From NCBI RefSeq assembly GCF_020297365.1, contig NZ_JAIXIG010000014.1, forward strand, positions 19,686 to 83,685: DNA of 64,000 nt, in the 5' to 3' direction. Numbering within the stretch: position 1 is the stretch's first letter; every line of letters starts with the position of its first letter. A program made the position numbers and the translations under genes. This document shows positions 54,622-62,285 of this stretch, piece after piece. The notes under the pieces are model-generated. The model was not told the DNA's origin, ran no database searches, and worked only from the letters and a program-made list of their open reading frames with translations. Source of the DNA: Curtobacterium oceanosedimentum (GTDB taxonomy: Bacteria > Actinomycetota > Actinomycetes > Actinomycetales > Microbacteriaceae).

Positions 54622-55332
54622 TCACGCGGCCTCGGGCACGTGCCGGTCGTCGCGGTCCTGGTCGTCGAACGACGCCGTGGCGTCACCGTCCGGGGCTGCA
54701 CTCCCCGACGCGCGCTGGGACCCTCCCCCGGTCAGGCCACCGAGGACCGTGCCGGCGAGCGCCGTGCCGCCGTCAGACGCCCCCGCGATCGCGGCGTGGT
54801 CCAGGAGCGGGTCAGCCGCGGAGGGATCGCCGGTCAGGGCCCCGTCGTCCTCGGGCGCGCGGCCCTGTCCCGCCGCGTGCTCCCCACCCGCGTCCGGAGC
54901 GGGCTCGCGCACCTCGCCGGTCTCGAGGTCGACGCTGCGGACACCGCCGTGCCCCGCAGCGGTGTCGCCGACCTGGCGCGGGACGCGGACCCAGTTGCTG
55001 ATCCCCCAGGCCAGGTCGTGCCCGATGCCGTCGGCGTCGATCTCGACGGAGGTCCCGCTGCGGCCGTCGCGCTCCCAGGTGCGGATGCGGACACGGCCGG
55101 CGACCACGATCCGGTCACCCTTCTTCAGGGACTTGAACACGTTGGACGCGAGTGAGCGGAAGGCGGTGACGGTGTACCAGTTGGTGGCGCCGTTGACCCA
55201 GGTCGAACTGGCGCGGTCCCAGCGGCGCGACGGAGAGGCGAGCCGCAGGCTCGTGATGGCGATGCCGGTCTCGGTGACGAGGTGGCGCGGTTCGGTGGCG
55301 ACGATTCCGCAGACGGTGATGATGTCGTTCAT
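54622..55332 (-). CDS. ssb: Single-stranded DNA-binding protein paralogue
   Basis: 236 residues. The N-terminal OB-fold (1-115) contains CGIVATEPRHLVTETGIAIT, WVNGATNWYTVTAFRSLASN, KKGDRIVVAGRVRIRTWERD and GTSVEIDADGIGHDLAWG, all typical of SSB. The C-terminal half is disordered and acidic but ends DRHVPEAA instead of the DDDIPF-like tip that recruits partner proteins. It is not beside rpsF/rpsR as the main ssb usually is, so it is probably a second SSB for recombination, competence or stress. ATG at 55332. Confidence 0.88.
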   Translation of the reverse strand: MNDIITVCGIVATEPRHLVTETGIAITSLRLASPSRRWDRASSTWVNGATNWYTVTAFRSLASNVFKSLKKGDRIVVAGRVRIRTWERDGRSGTSVEIDADGIGHDLAWGISNWVRVPRQVGDTAAGHGGVRSVDLETGEVREPAPDAGGEHAAGQGRAPEDDGALTGDPSAADPLLDHAAIAGASDGGTALAGTVLGGLTGGGSQRASGSAAPDGDATASFDDQDRDDRHVPEAA

Positions 55333-55344
55333 GCATCGATCGTC

Positions 55345-55382
55345 ATCGAGCCCGGGGCCGCGCAAGCGGCCCCGGGCTCGAT
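55345..55382 (-). terminator. Terminator of the msrA unit
   Basis: 17-bp perfect stem (55345-55361 with 55366-55382; ATCGAGCCCGGGGCCGC) and tetraloop GCAA. It follows the msrA and small-gene unit and ends 13 nt before the ssb start on the same strand. Confidence 0.85.
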
Positions 55383-55452
55383 CTGTGGTGTGTGGAACCG
55401 GTCAGGCGCCCTGTGGAGGACGAGTCCCCACGGGCCTCCAGTCCGGACCCGC

Positions 55453-55656
55453 TCAGTGCGCCCGGAACTCGGGCCGGGCGGCCAGCGGGCCGAGCGCAGC
55501 GTGGACCGCACCCTTCGCGGAGTCGAGCGACGGGTACACGCCACCCGCTCGCCCGCGTCCGTAGAGCTCGACCTGGAAACCGTCCGCCTGGCGGTGGATG
55601 CTGCCCACCGCTCCGGCCGGACCGATCGCGACCCAGGTCCCTGTGTTGTCCGTCAT
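55453..55656 (-). CDS. Small conserved hypothetical protein
   Basis: 67 residues. MTDNTGTWVAIGPAGAVGSI, then HRQADGFQVELYGRGRAGGV, then YPSLDSAKGAVHAALG. It resembles a single beta-beta-beta-alpha unit; function unknown. GAGGAGG precedes the ATG at 55656. It lies 36 nt after msrA and shares its terminator, so the two are co-transcribed. Confidence 0.7.
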   Translation of the reverse strand: MTDNTGTWVAIGPAGAVGSIHRQADGFQVELYGRGRAGGVYPSLDSAKGAVHAALGPLAARPEFRAH

Positions 55657-55692
55657 CGTCGAACCACCTCCTCGTGGCCCCGGCGCCCCGGA

Positions 55693-56220
55693 TCAGGACG
55701 CCAGGATGTACTGACTGTATGCCTTGCGCACCTTGTTGACCTTCGGCAGCGCGACCGCCAGGCAGTAGCCCTGCCCGGGGTTCTTGGCGAAGAAGTCCTG
55801 GTGGTGCTCCTCGGCCGTCCAGAACTCGCCGAGCGGCTCGATGGTCGTGACGACCTGCCCGTCCCAGATCTCGGACGCGCGCTCGATGGCGTGCTCGAAC
55901 AGGACACGCTGTGCGTCGTCCGCCGGGAACATCGCGGAGCGGTACTGGGTTCCGACGTCGGCGCCCTGCCGGTTCAGCTGACGGGGATCGTGCAGTGTGA
56001 AGAACACGTCGAGGATCACCTCGGCAGGGATCAGCGACTCGTCGAAGGTCACCGCGACCGCCTCGGCGTGCCCGGTCGTGCCGGTGCACACCTGTTCGTA
56101 GGAGGGGTCGGCGACCTGTCCACCGACGTAGCCGGACACCACGTCCTGCACACCCTGGAGCGTGCGGTACACGGCGTCGAGACACCAGAAACATCCACCT
56201 GCGAGCACGAACGTGGTCAT
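55693..56220 (-). CDS. msrA: Peptide methionine (S)-S-oxide reductase MsrA
   Basis: A 175-residue cytoplasmic repair enzyme that reduces methionine-S-sulfoxide in proteins. GGCFWC (Cys10 nucleophile, Cys13) opens the chain; GYVGGQVADPSYEQVCTGTTGHAEAV (55-residue region) and GEFWTAEEHHQDFFAKNPGQGYC complete the active site and recycling Cys. MsrA repairs oxidised protein; thioredoxin or mycoredoxin regenerates it. Confidence 0.95.
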   Translation of the reverse strand: MTTFVLAGGCFWCLDAVYRTLQGVQDVVSGYVGGQVADPSYEQVCTGTTGHAEAVAVTFDESLIPAEVILDVFFTLHDPRQLNRQGADVGTQYRSAMFPADDAQRVLFEHAIERASEIWDGQVVTTIEPLGEFWTAEEHHQDFFAKNPGQGYCLAVALPKVNKVRKAYSQYILAS

Positions 56221-56359
56221 GCGCTCAACCTACCTTCCGGCGCCCACGGTCCCTCCACAGCTGCGCCCAGCGACCCGGCTCTCCCCAGGTGGGTGCAGGG
56301 TCCGCGAGGTGTCGGTGGTCGCCCGTACCGTCGTCACCACACCGACCAGGAGGCCAGCG

Positions 56360-56626
56360 ATGCAGACCACGTCAGAACCCGTACTCCGGATCCGCACCGT
56401 CCCGCTGTCCCGCGTCCGTGGTGACTACCGCATCCTCGACGTGCGGGACGACCTGAGCCGCGTGACCCGTGCCAACGGCGAGATCGTCGGCTACGTCGAC
56501 CGCATCGACGTCGCCGGCGACACCGCGTACCGGGCTCGACGCTACGTCGCGACCGAACGCCGCTTCGTCGAGCTGCCGAACGTGTGGTCGGCCGACGACG
56601 CCGTCGACACCCTGCGGTGGTCGTGA
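56360..56626 (+). CDS. Small conserved hypothetical protein
   Basis: 88 residues, mostly beta: RIRTVPLSRVRGDYRILDVR, EIVGYVDRIDVAGDTAYRAR, then FVELPNVWSADDAVDTLRW. Function is not recognised. It has a perfect AGGAGG 6 nt before the ATG at 56360 and a -10 TACCGT at 56326-56331, so expression is well supported. It is divergent from msrA. Confidence 0.72.
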   Translation: MQTTSEPVLRIRTVPLSRVRGDYRILDVRDDLSRVTRANGEIVGYVDRIDVAGDTAYRARRYVATERRFVELPNVWSADDAVDTLRWS

Positions 56627-56703
56627 TGGTCCCCCGCACGACCACCGGCACCGGGTCGGACGGAACGCCGCTCGGCCTCCCGGGCGCCTGACCGTTCCGT
56701 GGG

Positions 56704-56709
56704 TATGGT
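56704..56709 (+). promoter_or_regulatory. Leaderless -10
   Basis: TATGGT lies 7 nt before the ATG at 56717 and excludes the longer reading from 56699. Confidence 0.55.
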
Positions 56710-56716
56710 TCGGCGC

Positions 56717-58066
56717 ATGGACTGGTGGAACGACCTGACCGACTGGACTTCCTCGGACGAGGGCTGGCGGGTGCTCTCGGGTGCCGTGATCCCGTTCGTC
56801 GCCATCATCGTCGCGGGCGTCATCGCGGCGCTCATCGGCCGTGGTGCGACCAAGCGGGTCGTGGCCCTGCAGGAGCGCGAGGCGAAGAACGCCGCCGTCG
56901 CCGCGATCATCTCCGCCGCCCGCAAGGCCGGCGTCTGGGGTTCGCTCGGCCACGACGAGCGCCGCTACGCGGACCACCTCGCCGAGGACGCCGACATCCG
57001 CCTGCGCCTGCTGCCCGTGACGGGCGCCCCGCTCGCCGCGAACTGGGCGCAGCACGAGATCGCCGACATCAAGAAGAACTCGTCGACGTTCAGCTTCCAG
57101 GCAGACCAGTCCCTCGCCGAGTTCCGCGACCGTCTGCTGGAGTGGCAGGCCCGTCCGGGTCGTGCGCGCAAGCTGTTCAAGGCCGACCTCGAGCGCTGGA
57201 AGTTCGAGTCGCCGGATCCCGACGCCGACCTGATCGAGCGCCAGCAGGACTGGAACGCCGACCGGGCCGAGGCACCTCGAGCCCAGGCTCCGGCACCGGT
57301 CGCTCCCGCCGACACCAGCACGCCGACCACCACGTCGCTCCGGCCCGCCCAGCGCCCGTCGAGTGGCCCGACATCGGCACCGTCGAACCCGGCACCGACC
57401 ACCGGCGCCCCCGCAGGCGCCGCCGCAGGCGCCGCCGCAGGCACCGCCGCAGCAGCAGGCACGAGCGCAGCAGGCACCACCGCGGCAGGCACCCCCGCCG
57501 CGAGCGCGCCCACCGCAGCGTTCTCGGTCGGCCGTGGCGGTCCCGACCAGAACGCCACGCGGTCGTTCGGCGAGAACACCACCCGCGTCTACGGTGACGA
57601 CGCACCGCCGCCCGTCCGCCCCGCGCTCGGGAACCCGGTGTCGCCGTCTCGATCGGCCTCCGGTGACGACCAGTCCCGTGCGTCCGACGACACCGAGGTC
57701 GTGGACGACCCCGGTGCCACACGCGCGTACTCCGACACCCGTGCACCCGGCGGGAGCGACCGGCCGCAGCCGGCGGGTCAGCGAGACCAGACCGGCCGAC
57801 CGGAGCAGCGCGACGGCAGCGAGCGTCCTGTGGCGTCGCCGACCGCTGCCGAGTCGCACGTCAACCGTGCACCCGCGAACGACCTCCACGCTGCGCCCGC
57901 ACGAGGCAGCGACGCCCGCGGGGTGACGAGCACCACCTCGGGTCCGAGCCGCTCGACCCAGAGCCCTGCGGCGTCGAGCAACACCGACGACCAGTCCGAG
58001 GCGACGTACACGCAGCCGATCAGCGCCGCCGAACTCCGCCGCCGCGCCGCGGACGACGACGAGTAG
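56717..58066 (+). CDS. Membrane-anchored protein with long disordered tail, unknown function
   Basis: 449 residues. One membrane helix (about 19-43, VLSGAVIPFVAIIVAGVIAA) is followed by a helical cytoplasmic domain to about residue 185 (ADQSLAEFRDRLLEWQARPG). The remaining 260 residues are low-complexity Ala/Pro/Thr/Ser with several TR[VA]Y-like pieces (ATRSFGENTTRVYGDD, GATRAYSDT, EATYTQPISAAELRRR). Such tails are typical of phospho-regulated cell-envelope or division proteins, but I do not recognise the family. Confidence 0.75.
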   Translation: MDWWNDLTDWTSSDEGWRVLSGAVIPFVAIIVAGVIAALIGRGATKRVVALQEREAKNAAVAAIISAARKAGVWGSLGHDERRYADHLAEDADIRLRLLPVTGAPLAANWAQHEIADIKKNSSTFSFQADQSLAEFRDRLLEWQARPGRARKLFKADLERWKFESPDPDADLIERQQDWNADRAEAPRAQAPAPVAPADTSTPTTTSLRPAQRPSSGPTSAPSNPAPTTGAPAGAAAGAAAGTAAAAGTSAAGTTAAGTPAASAPTAAFSVGRGGPDQNATRSFGENTTRVYGDDAPPPVRPALGNPVSPSRSASGDDQSRASDDTEVVDDPGATRAYSDTRAPGGSDRPQPAGQRDQTGRPEQRDGSERPVASPTAAESHVNRAPANDLHAAPARGSDARGVTSTTSGPSRSTQSPAASSNTDDQSEATYTQPISAAELRRRAADDDE

Positions 58067-58100
58067 CAGGTCACGTCGTGAAGGCCACAGCGCGGAAGCC

Positions 58101-58145
58101 CGTCACGACGGGGTAGCTCGTCACGACGGAGCTCCTCGTCACGAC
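58101..58145 (+). repeat. Three CGTCACGAC copies at an exact 18-bp period
   Basis: CGTCACGAC occurs at 58101, 58119 and 58137, with a related GTCACGTCGTGA just after the preceding stop. It lies between that stop and the terminator. Confidence 0.7.
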
Positions 58146-58156
58146 CGCGACACGGA

Positions 58157-58192
58157 GCAGGGGCCGCCATCCGATCGGATGGCGGCCCCTGC
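58157..58192. terminator. Perfect 36-bp palindrome, two-way terminator
   Basis: 58157-58174 and 58175-58192 are exact reverse complements (GCAGGGGCCGCCATCCGA). It separates the membrane protein gene from the convergent tRNA-Arg. Confidence 0.88.
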
Positions 58193-58203
58193 TTCGTGTT
58201 CGG

Positions 58204-58276
58204 TGCCCCCGGCAGGAATCGAACCCGCGGCACGGTGGGTAGAAACCACCTGCTCTATCCACTGAGCTACGGAGGC
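58204..58276 (-). tRNA. tRNA-Arg (anticodon TCT)
   Basis: Minus strand: acceptor GCCTCCG (58270-58276) pairs with CGGGGGC (58205-58211), with one G-T pair. The anticodon loop TTTCTAC lies between GGTGG and CCACC. The discriminator is A. The next bases are CCG, so CCA is not encoded, unlike the other two tRNAs here. Confidence 0.96.
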
Positions 58277-58287
58277 GGGCGACGTCG

Positions 58288-58293
58288 ATTCTA
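58288..58293 (-). promoter_or_regulatory. -10 of the tRNA-Arg promoter
   Basis: TAGAAT on the minus strand, 11 nt upstream of the mature 5' end. Confidence 0.6.
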
Positions 58294-58415
58294 GCGGCGG
58301 GCCCCAACCGCACGCTCGACGTCCCCACCGACCGCGTGCCGTGACCGACCAGGCGGTTCCGGAACGGTTCGACCCGCGTCTGCTCCCCGTTCCTCTCCGG
58401 GACACCCGCGCTTCG

Positions 58416-58421
58416 TAGCGT
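58416..58421 (+). promoter_or_regulatory. Leaderless -10 of the nonulosonate cassette
   Basis: TAGCGT lies 7 nt before the ATG at 58429; it would drive all three genes of the cassette. Confidence 0.55.
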
Positions 58422-58428
58422 CCCGAGC

Positions 58429-59247
58429 ATGCGCACCACCGGTTCCGTCCTCGCCGTGGTGCCCGCCCGTGCCGGCTCGAAGGGGATCCCGGGCAAGAAC
58501 CTCCGGACGGTCGCCGGGCGGTCACTCGTCCGTCGAGCAGTCGAGTCCGCGCGGCTCTCCTCCCGCATCGACGACGTCGTCGTGACGACCGACGGTGACG
58601 CCATCGCCGCCGAGGCCCGTGCGGCCGGAGCCACCGTGGTCCGTCGCCCGACCGACCTCGCGGGCGACGAGGCGTCGTCGGAGTCCGCCCTGCTGCACGT
58701 CCTCGACACGCTGGCCGCGGACGGCGACGGCACCCTGCCCGAGGTCCTCGTCTTCCTGCAGGCGACCTCCCCGTTCATCGACCCCGCCGACCTCGACCGC
58801 GCGGTCGCCCGGGTCGTCGACGACCACGCGGACACGGTGCTCGCCGCCGCGCCCTCGCACGCGTTCCTGTGGCGGACGGCCTCCGACGGCAGTGCGGTCG
58901 CGGTGAACCACGACGCGGCCGTCCGCCCCCGCCGCCAGGACCGCGAGCCCGAGTACCGCGAGACCGGTGCCTTCTACGTCATGCGCACGGCGGGGTTCCT
59001 CGCGCACCGGCACCGGTTCCACGGGCGCATCGAACTCGCGGTCGTCGATGCCGCCGGCGCGATCGACATCGACGACCCCGCCGACCTGGCCCTCGCGGAC
59101 GCCCTCGCCCCCACGCGGGACGCAGCGCGCCGGTCGAGCACGCAGCAGACGGCGAGCGCGCAAGAGCCCGCTGCCGACGCCGCACCACCGAGCCCTCCAG
59201 CACCATCCCCGACGCGGGCAGCCCCCGCACCGAACGGAGCACCATGA
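58429..59247 (+). CDS. Acylneuraminate/nonulosonate cytidylyltransferase family (NeuA-like)
   Basis: 272 residues. The CTP-binding signature VVPARAGSKGIPGKNL (residues 10-25), VVTTDGDAIAAEA, LQATSPF and YRETGAFYVM are standard for CMP-sialic acid, CMP-Kdn and CMP-pseudaminate synthetases. The last 45 residues are a disordered Ala/Pro/Ser tail. It probably activates a nine-carbon acid made by the next enzyme. The stop overlaps the NeuB-like start by 4 nt (ATGA). Confidence 0.88.
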   Translation: MRTTGSVLAVVPARAGSKGIPGKNLRTVAGRSLVRRAVESARLSSRIDDVVVTTDGDAIAAEARAAGATVVRRPTDLAGDEASSESALLHVLDTLAADGDGTLPEVLVFLQATSPFIDPADLDRAVARVVDDHADTVLAAAPSHAFLWRTASDGSAVAVNHDAAVRPRRQDREPEYRETGAFYVMRTAGFLAHRHRFHGRIELAVVDAAGAIDIDDPADLALADALAPTRDAARRSSTQQTASAQEPAADAAPPSPPAPSPTRAAPAPNGAP

Positions 59248-60116
59248 CCGTCACCATCGGTACGTCCACGATCGGCGCGGGGCACCCCGCGTACCTCATC
59301 GGCGAGATCGGCCTGAACCACAACGGCGACGTCGACATCGCCAAGCAGCTCATCGACGTGGCGGCCGACGCGGGGCTGCAGGCCGTGAAGTTCCAGAAGC
59401 GCACCCCGGCGATCTCCACGCCGGAGCACATGAAGAACACGCCCCGCAGCACGCCCTGGGGCGAGATGACCTACCTGGAGTACCGGTACCGCGTCGAGTT
59501 CGACCGCGACCAGTACATCGAGATCGGCGACCACGCCACGATGCGCGGCCTCGACTGGTTCGCGTCGCCCTGGGACGAGCCGTCCGTCGACTTCCTCGAG
59601 GACCTCAACGTCGTCGCCTACAAGATCGCCTCGGCGTCCGTGACCGACCTCGGCATGCTCGCCGCCGTCGCGGCGACCGGCAAGCCGGTCATCCTGTCGA
59701 CCGGCATGTCCACGCTCGAGCAGATCGACGCCGCCGTGGAGGCCCTCGGCACCGAGCGACTCGTCCTCATGCACGCGACCTCGACGTACCCGCTCCCCGC
59801 CGAGGAGGCGAACCTGCGCATGATCGACACCCTCGCGCACCGCTACTCCGGCGTGCCCGTCGGCTACTCGGGCCACGAGCCCGGCCTGCAGATCTCGATC
59901 GCCGCCGTCGCGCTCGGGGCCACGGCGGTCGAACGGCACATCACGCTCGACCGCACCATGTGGGGATCGGACCACGCGGCGTCGCTCGAACCGCACGGTC
60001 TGCAGACCCTGGCGCGCGACATCCGCATCATCGAGACCGCGCTCGGTGACGGCGTCAAGCGCATCTTCCCCGGCGAGCAGGCGCCGCTCGCCAAGCTGCG
60101 CCGTGTCGGCGCGTGA
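59244..60116 (+). CDS. N-acetylneuraminate synthase family protein (NeuB-like), lacking the SAF domain
   Basis: A 290-residue TIM-barrel enzyme that condenses a hexose derivative with phosphoenolpyruvate. AYLIGEIGLNHNGDVDIAKQ, VKFQKR, ASPWDEPSVDFLE, KIASASVTDLGML, STGMST, GYSGHEPG and VERHITLDRTMWGSDHAASL are all conserved NeuB elements, including the metal and substrate residues. It stops at PLAKLRRVGA; typical NeuB/SpsE/PseI proteins (about 340-370 residues) continue into a C-terminal antifreeze-like SAF domain. The stop codon lies in a 22-bp tandem duplication. The product could be Kdn, sialic acid or a related acid. Confidence 0.88.
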   Translation: MTVTIGTSTIGAGHPAYLIGEIGLNHNGDVDIAKQLIDVAADAGLQAVKFQKRTPAISTPEHMKNTPRSTPWGEMTYLEYRYRVEFDRDQYIEIGDHATMRGLDWFASPWDEPSVDFLEDLNVVAYKIASASVTDLGMLAAVAATGKPVILSTGMSTLEQIDAAVEALGTERLVLMHATSTYPLPAEEANLRMIDTLAHRYSGVPVGYSGHEPGLQISIAAVALGATAVERHITLDRTMWGSDHAASLEPHGLQTLARDIRIIETALGDGVKRIFPGEQAPLAKLRRVGA

Positions 60117-60142
60117 CCAGCGCCGCGTCGGCGCGTGACCAG
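60099..60142 (+). repeat. 22-bp tandem duplication spanning the NeuB-like stop codon
   Basis: 60099-60120 and 60121-60142 differ at one base; each reads CGCCG(T/C)GTCGGCGCGTGACC then AG. The second copy places GTGACC ahead of the next gene. Confidence 0.9.
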
Positions 60143-60149
60143 GGACGCT

Positions 60150-61700
60150 GTGGACGGGACCGCTGACGGTCGTGCGGTGCAGGACGGACTGGAGGCGCGC
60201 CTCCAGTCCGTCCCGCGGCCACGCGCCCGACGCGTGGTCGGCCTGGTCGACACCGACTCGTTCGCGAAGTGGGGCGCGCACCTGCTGGCGACGGCCCCGC
60301 CGGACTGGGCCCTGGAGCTGCGCACGGTCGCGACCCCGCGGTCGGCGAGTCCGGACCAGCTGCGGTCGGCGTTCCGCGGACTCGACGACCGCCTGGCGCA
60401 CCTGCACCGGGAGCCGCCGGTGCCGAAGGACGTCGACGCCGTCGTGGAGGAGCTCCGCCAGGACCCACCGGACGCCGTCCTGGTGTCGCTGATCGGACCG
60501 GTCGCCGAGCTCGTGATCGACGAGGTGCACCGACGGATCCCGGACCGCCCGGTCCTGGTGTCCGGGCTGCCGGGGATCTCGTTCCCGGCGAAGTGGAAGG
60601 GCATCTTCTTCCGCGCGCGCGCCGACCTGTTCGTCCTGCACAGCCACCGCGAGGTCCGCGCCTACGAGGAGATGGCGCGCGAGGGTGGGGTGGACCCGCA
60701 CTTCGCACTCGCCACGCTGCCGTTCGCCCGGGCCACCGCGCGTGCCGCTGCGGGTGCGTCGACGTCGGCCGCCGTCCGTGATGCGGTGGTGTTCGCCGCC
60801 CAGCCGAGTGTGCCGCAGGAACGGGCCGAGCGGGCCCTGGTGGTGGAGTGGCTCGTCGCGACCGCGCGGCGGCACCCGGAGTGCCGCGTCGTCATCAAGA
60901 CCCGCGCATCGGCCGGGGAGCACCAGACGCACCGGGAGGACCACCCCTACCCGGACCTCGTGCCCGCCGACGCCCCGTCGAACCTCGTCGTGGAGAGCGG
61001 ACCGATGGCGGAGCACCTCGACCGGGCGGTCGCCCTCGTGACGGTCAGCTCGACCGCGGTGCTCGAGGCGGCGGCCCGCGGGGTGCCGGCGCTCACCCTC
61101 ACCGACTTCGGCACGGGTCGACACCTGATCAACGAGGTGTTCGTGGCGAGTGGCCTCGAGGGGGACGCCGTGGACCTGGTCGACGGGCGGTTCGGCGTCG
61201 TGCGGCCCAGTTGGATGCGGGACAACTACTTCCACCCGCCGTCGGACGACGACTGGCAGCACCGGCTCGAGGAGCTGATGGCGCGACGGGACGTCGGCGC
61301 GCTGCTCGACCGTGCACCCGCCAGGCGGAGCCGCGGCGGCGTCCTGCGTCGGGCGTGGGAGCGGAAGAACGCGCTCGGCGGAGCGGACCGGAGCCTGCTC
61401 GGCGTCCTCGCGCTGGCGATCGGGGCGCCGATCCGTGCGGTGAAGCGGACGGCGCGACGGGTGTGGGCGCTGGTGGACCCGCCCGAGCCGGTGGTCGTGG
61501 CGGCGCCGACGTCGCAACGGGCGGCGGTGACCGTGTCGGGGTCGGCGTCGGGATCGGGGGCGTCCGGCTCCGGATCGACCGCGTCGCGACCGGAGCGACC
61601 TGGCGGAGGCGGGTCGCGCCTCCAGGCCGGCGCCGCCGCCGGGTCAGAGCGCCTTGGCGATCGCCAGGAGCAGTTGGTCCCGGGTCGGGACGCCGGGTGA
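60150..61700 (+). CDS. Putative glycosyltransferase (polysialyltransferase/DUF6716-like)
   Basis: 516 residues from the GTG at 60150, chosen for AGGGA 4 nt upstream; GTGs at 60135 and 60234 are also possible. The core begins VVGLVDTDSFAKWGAHLL. It contains LVSLIGPVAELVIDEVHRRI and PGISFPAKWKGIFFRARADL in the N-terminal half, and VVIKTRASAGEHQTHRED, VTVSSTAVLEAAARGVPAL and TDFGTGRHLINEVFVASGLE in the second, which resemble a GT-B nucleotide-sugar domain. The C-terminal 60 residues are Ser/Gly low complexity. Position after NeuA/NeuB-like genes suggests it transfers the CMP-activated acid to a surface glycan. The family name is from memory. Confidence 0.7.
   Translation: MDGTADGRAVQDGLEARLQSVPRPRARRVVGLVDTDSFAKWGAHLLATAPPDWALELRTVATPRSASPDQLRSAFRGLDDRLAHLHREPPVPKDVDAVVEELRQDPPDAVLVSLIGPVAELVIDEVHRRIPDRPVLVSGLPGISFPAKWKGIFFRARADLFVLHSHREVRAYEEMAREGGVDPHFALATLPFARATARAAAGASTSAAVRDAVVFAAQPSVPQERAERALVVEWLVATARRHPECRVVIKTRASAGEHQTHREDHPYPDLVPADAPSNLVVESGPMAEHLDRAVALVTVSSTAVLEAAARGVPALTLTDFGTGRHLINEVFVASGLEGDAVDLVDGRFGVVRPSWMRDNYFHPPSDDDWQHRLEELMARRDVGALLDRAPARRSRGGVLRRAWERKNALGGADRSLLGVLALAIGAPIRAVKRTARRVWALVDPPEPVVVAAPTSQRAAVTVSGSASGSGASGSGSTASRPERPGGGGSRLQAGAAAGSERLGDRQEQLVPGRDAG
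60182..60213. repeat. Perfect 32-bp palindrome of the ACTGGAGGC family
   Basis: 60182-60197 and 60198-60213 are exact reverse complements (GGACGGACTGGAGGCG). It lies inside the N-terminal codons of the glycosyltransferase as annotated, or directly upstream of it if translation starts at GTG 60234. Confidence 0.92.
61605..61623. terminator. Short hairpin GGAGGCG/CGCCTCC
   Basis: GGAGGCG (61605-61611) pairs with CGCCTCC (61617-61623). It lies 20 bp beyond the thioredoxin stop on the minus strand and within the last codons of the glycosyltransferase gene. Confidence 0.55.
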
Positions 61701-61904
61701 CCGGAAGACCTCGGCACCGTCGTCCTGCCGCACGATGATCGTGGGCGTGGACCGGATGCCGAGGTCGTCCGCGTCGTCGGGGTGTGCCGCCACGTCACGT
61801 TCGATCACGGTCAGCCCGGGGACCAACGCCGAGGCCTCGGCCGACACCCGGCGGGCGGCGGCGCACGGCGCACAGAAGGCGGAGGTCCAGAGGTCGAGCT
61901 GCAC
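61644..61904 (-). CDS. Small thioredoxin-like protein (CAPC)
   Basis: 86 residues, a minimal thioredoxin fold: LDLWTSAFCAPCAAARRVSA with CxxC (CAPC), TVIERDVAAHPDDADDLGIR, and STPTIIVRQ with the cis-Pro. It reduces disulfides or passes electrons to enzymes such as MsrA. The start is uncertain: GTG at 61904 is used, with AGG upstream; TTG at 61916 is possible. It overlaps the convergent glycosyltransferase by 57 nt and follows the 96-residue gene by 29 nt. Confidence 0.82.
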   Translation of the reverse strand: MQLDLWTSAFCAPCAAARRVSAEASALVPGLTVIERDVAAHPDDADDLGIRSTPTIIVRQDDGAEVFRSPGVPTRDQLLLAIAKAL

Positions 61905-61933
61905 GTGAGCCTGCAACGCGGCGGGGAGTCGTT

Positions 61934-62224
61934 CTACTCCCGGTCGAACTCGCCGCTGCGGTCGCCGCGGTCCTGCAGGTCGTCGACGGGGTCGGACTCC
62001 CCCGGTGCGAGCTCGAACTCGACGGAGATCTGGTCGAGCACCTGGCGCTGCGCGGTGGCGCGGTAGACGAAGGCCGTCTGCAGGCCCTCGAGCTCGGCGA
62101 ACACCGTGATCTCGTCGTCCAGCGCGTCGCTCGTGGCGGTGCGGGTGTCGGTCGTGCCGTCGAAGGGACCGCCGTGGAAGATCGCGGTGTACTGGTCGCC
62201 CTCGTGGATGGTGATGTCGCTCAT
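61934..62224 (-). CDS. Small acidic hypothetical protein
   Basis: 96 residues, very acidic, with repeated beta pattern: DITIHEGDQYTAIFHGGPFD, then VFAELEGLQTAFVYRATAQR. GGPFDG is a common turn in small actinobacterial proteins of unknown function. There is no signal peptide. The ATG at 62224 has AGAAGGGA upstream. It probably forms an operon with the thioredoxin and is divergent from the MarR gene. Confidence 0.7.
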   Translation of the reverse strand: MSDITIHEGDQYTAIFHGGPFDGTTDTRTATSDALDDEITVFAELEGLQTAFVYRATAQRQVLDQISVEFELAPGESDPVDDLQDRGDRSGEFDRE

Positions 62225-62261
62225 GCATCCCTTCTACCAGGCGGCGGCTGTTGCAGGATGC

Positions 62262-62279
62262 ATAGCACGGCTATATAGT
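62262..62279 (+). promoter_or_regulatory. MarR-type operator and leaderless -10
   Basis: The inverted repeat ATAGC-ACG-GCTAT (62262-62274) abuts the -10 TATAGT (62274-62279), which is 6 nt before the GTG at 62286. This is a likely autorepression site. Confidence 0.6.
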
Positions 62280-62285
62280 TCCGTT

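Noticed and set aside
58315..58385. Another copy of the REP-like core before the NeuA-like gene
   Set aside because: GGTTCCGGAACGGTTC resembles part of the core but lacks the GCGAACCGG..CGTCA order.
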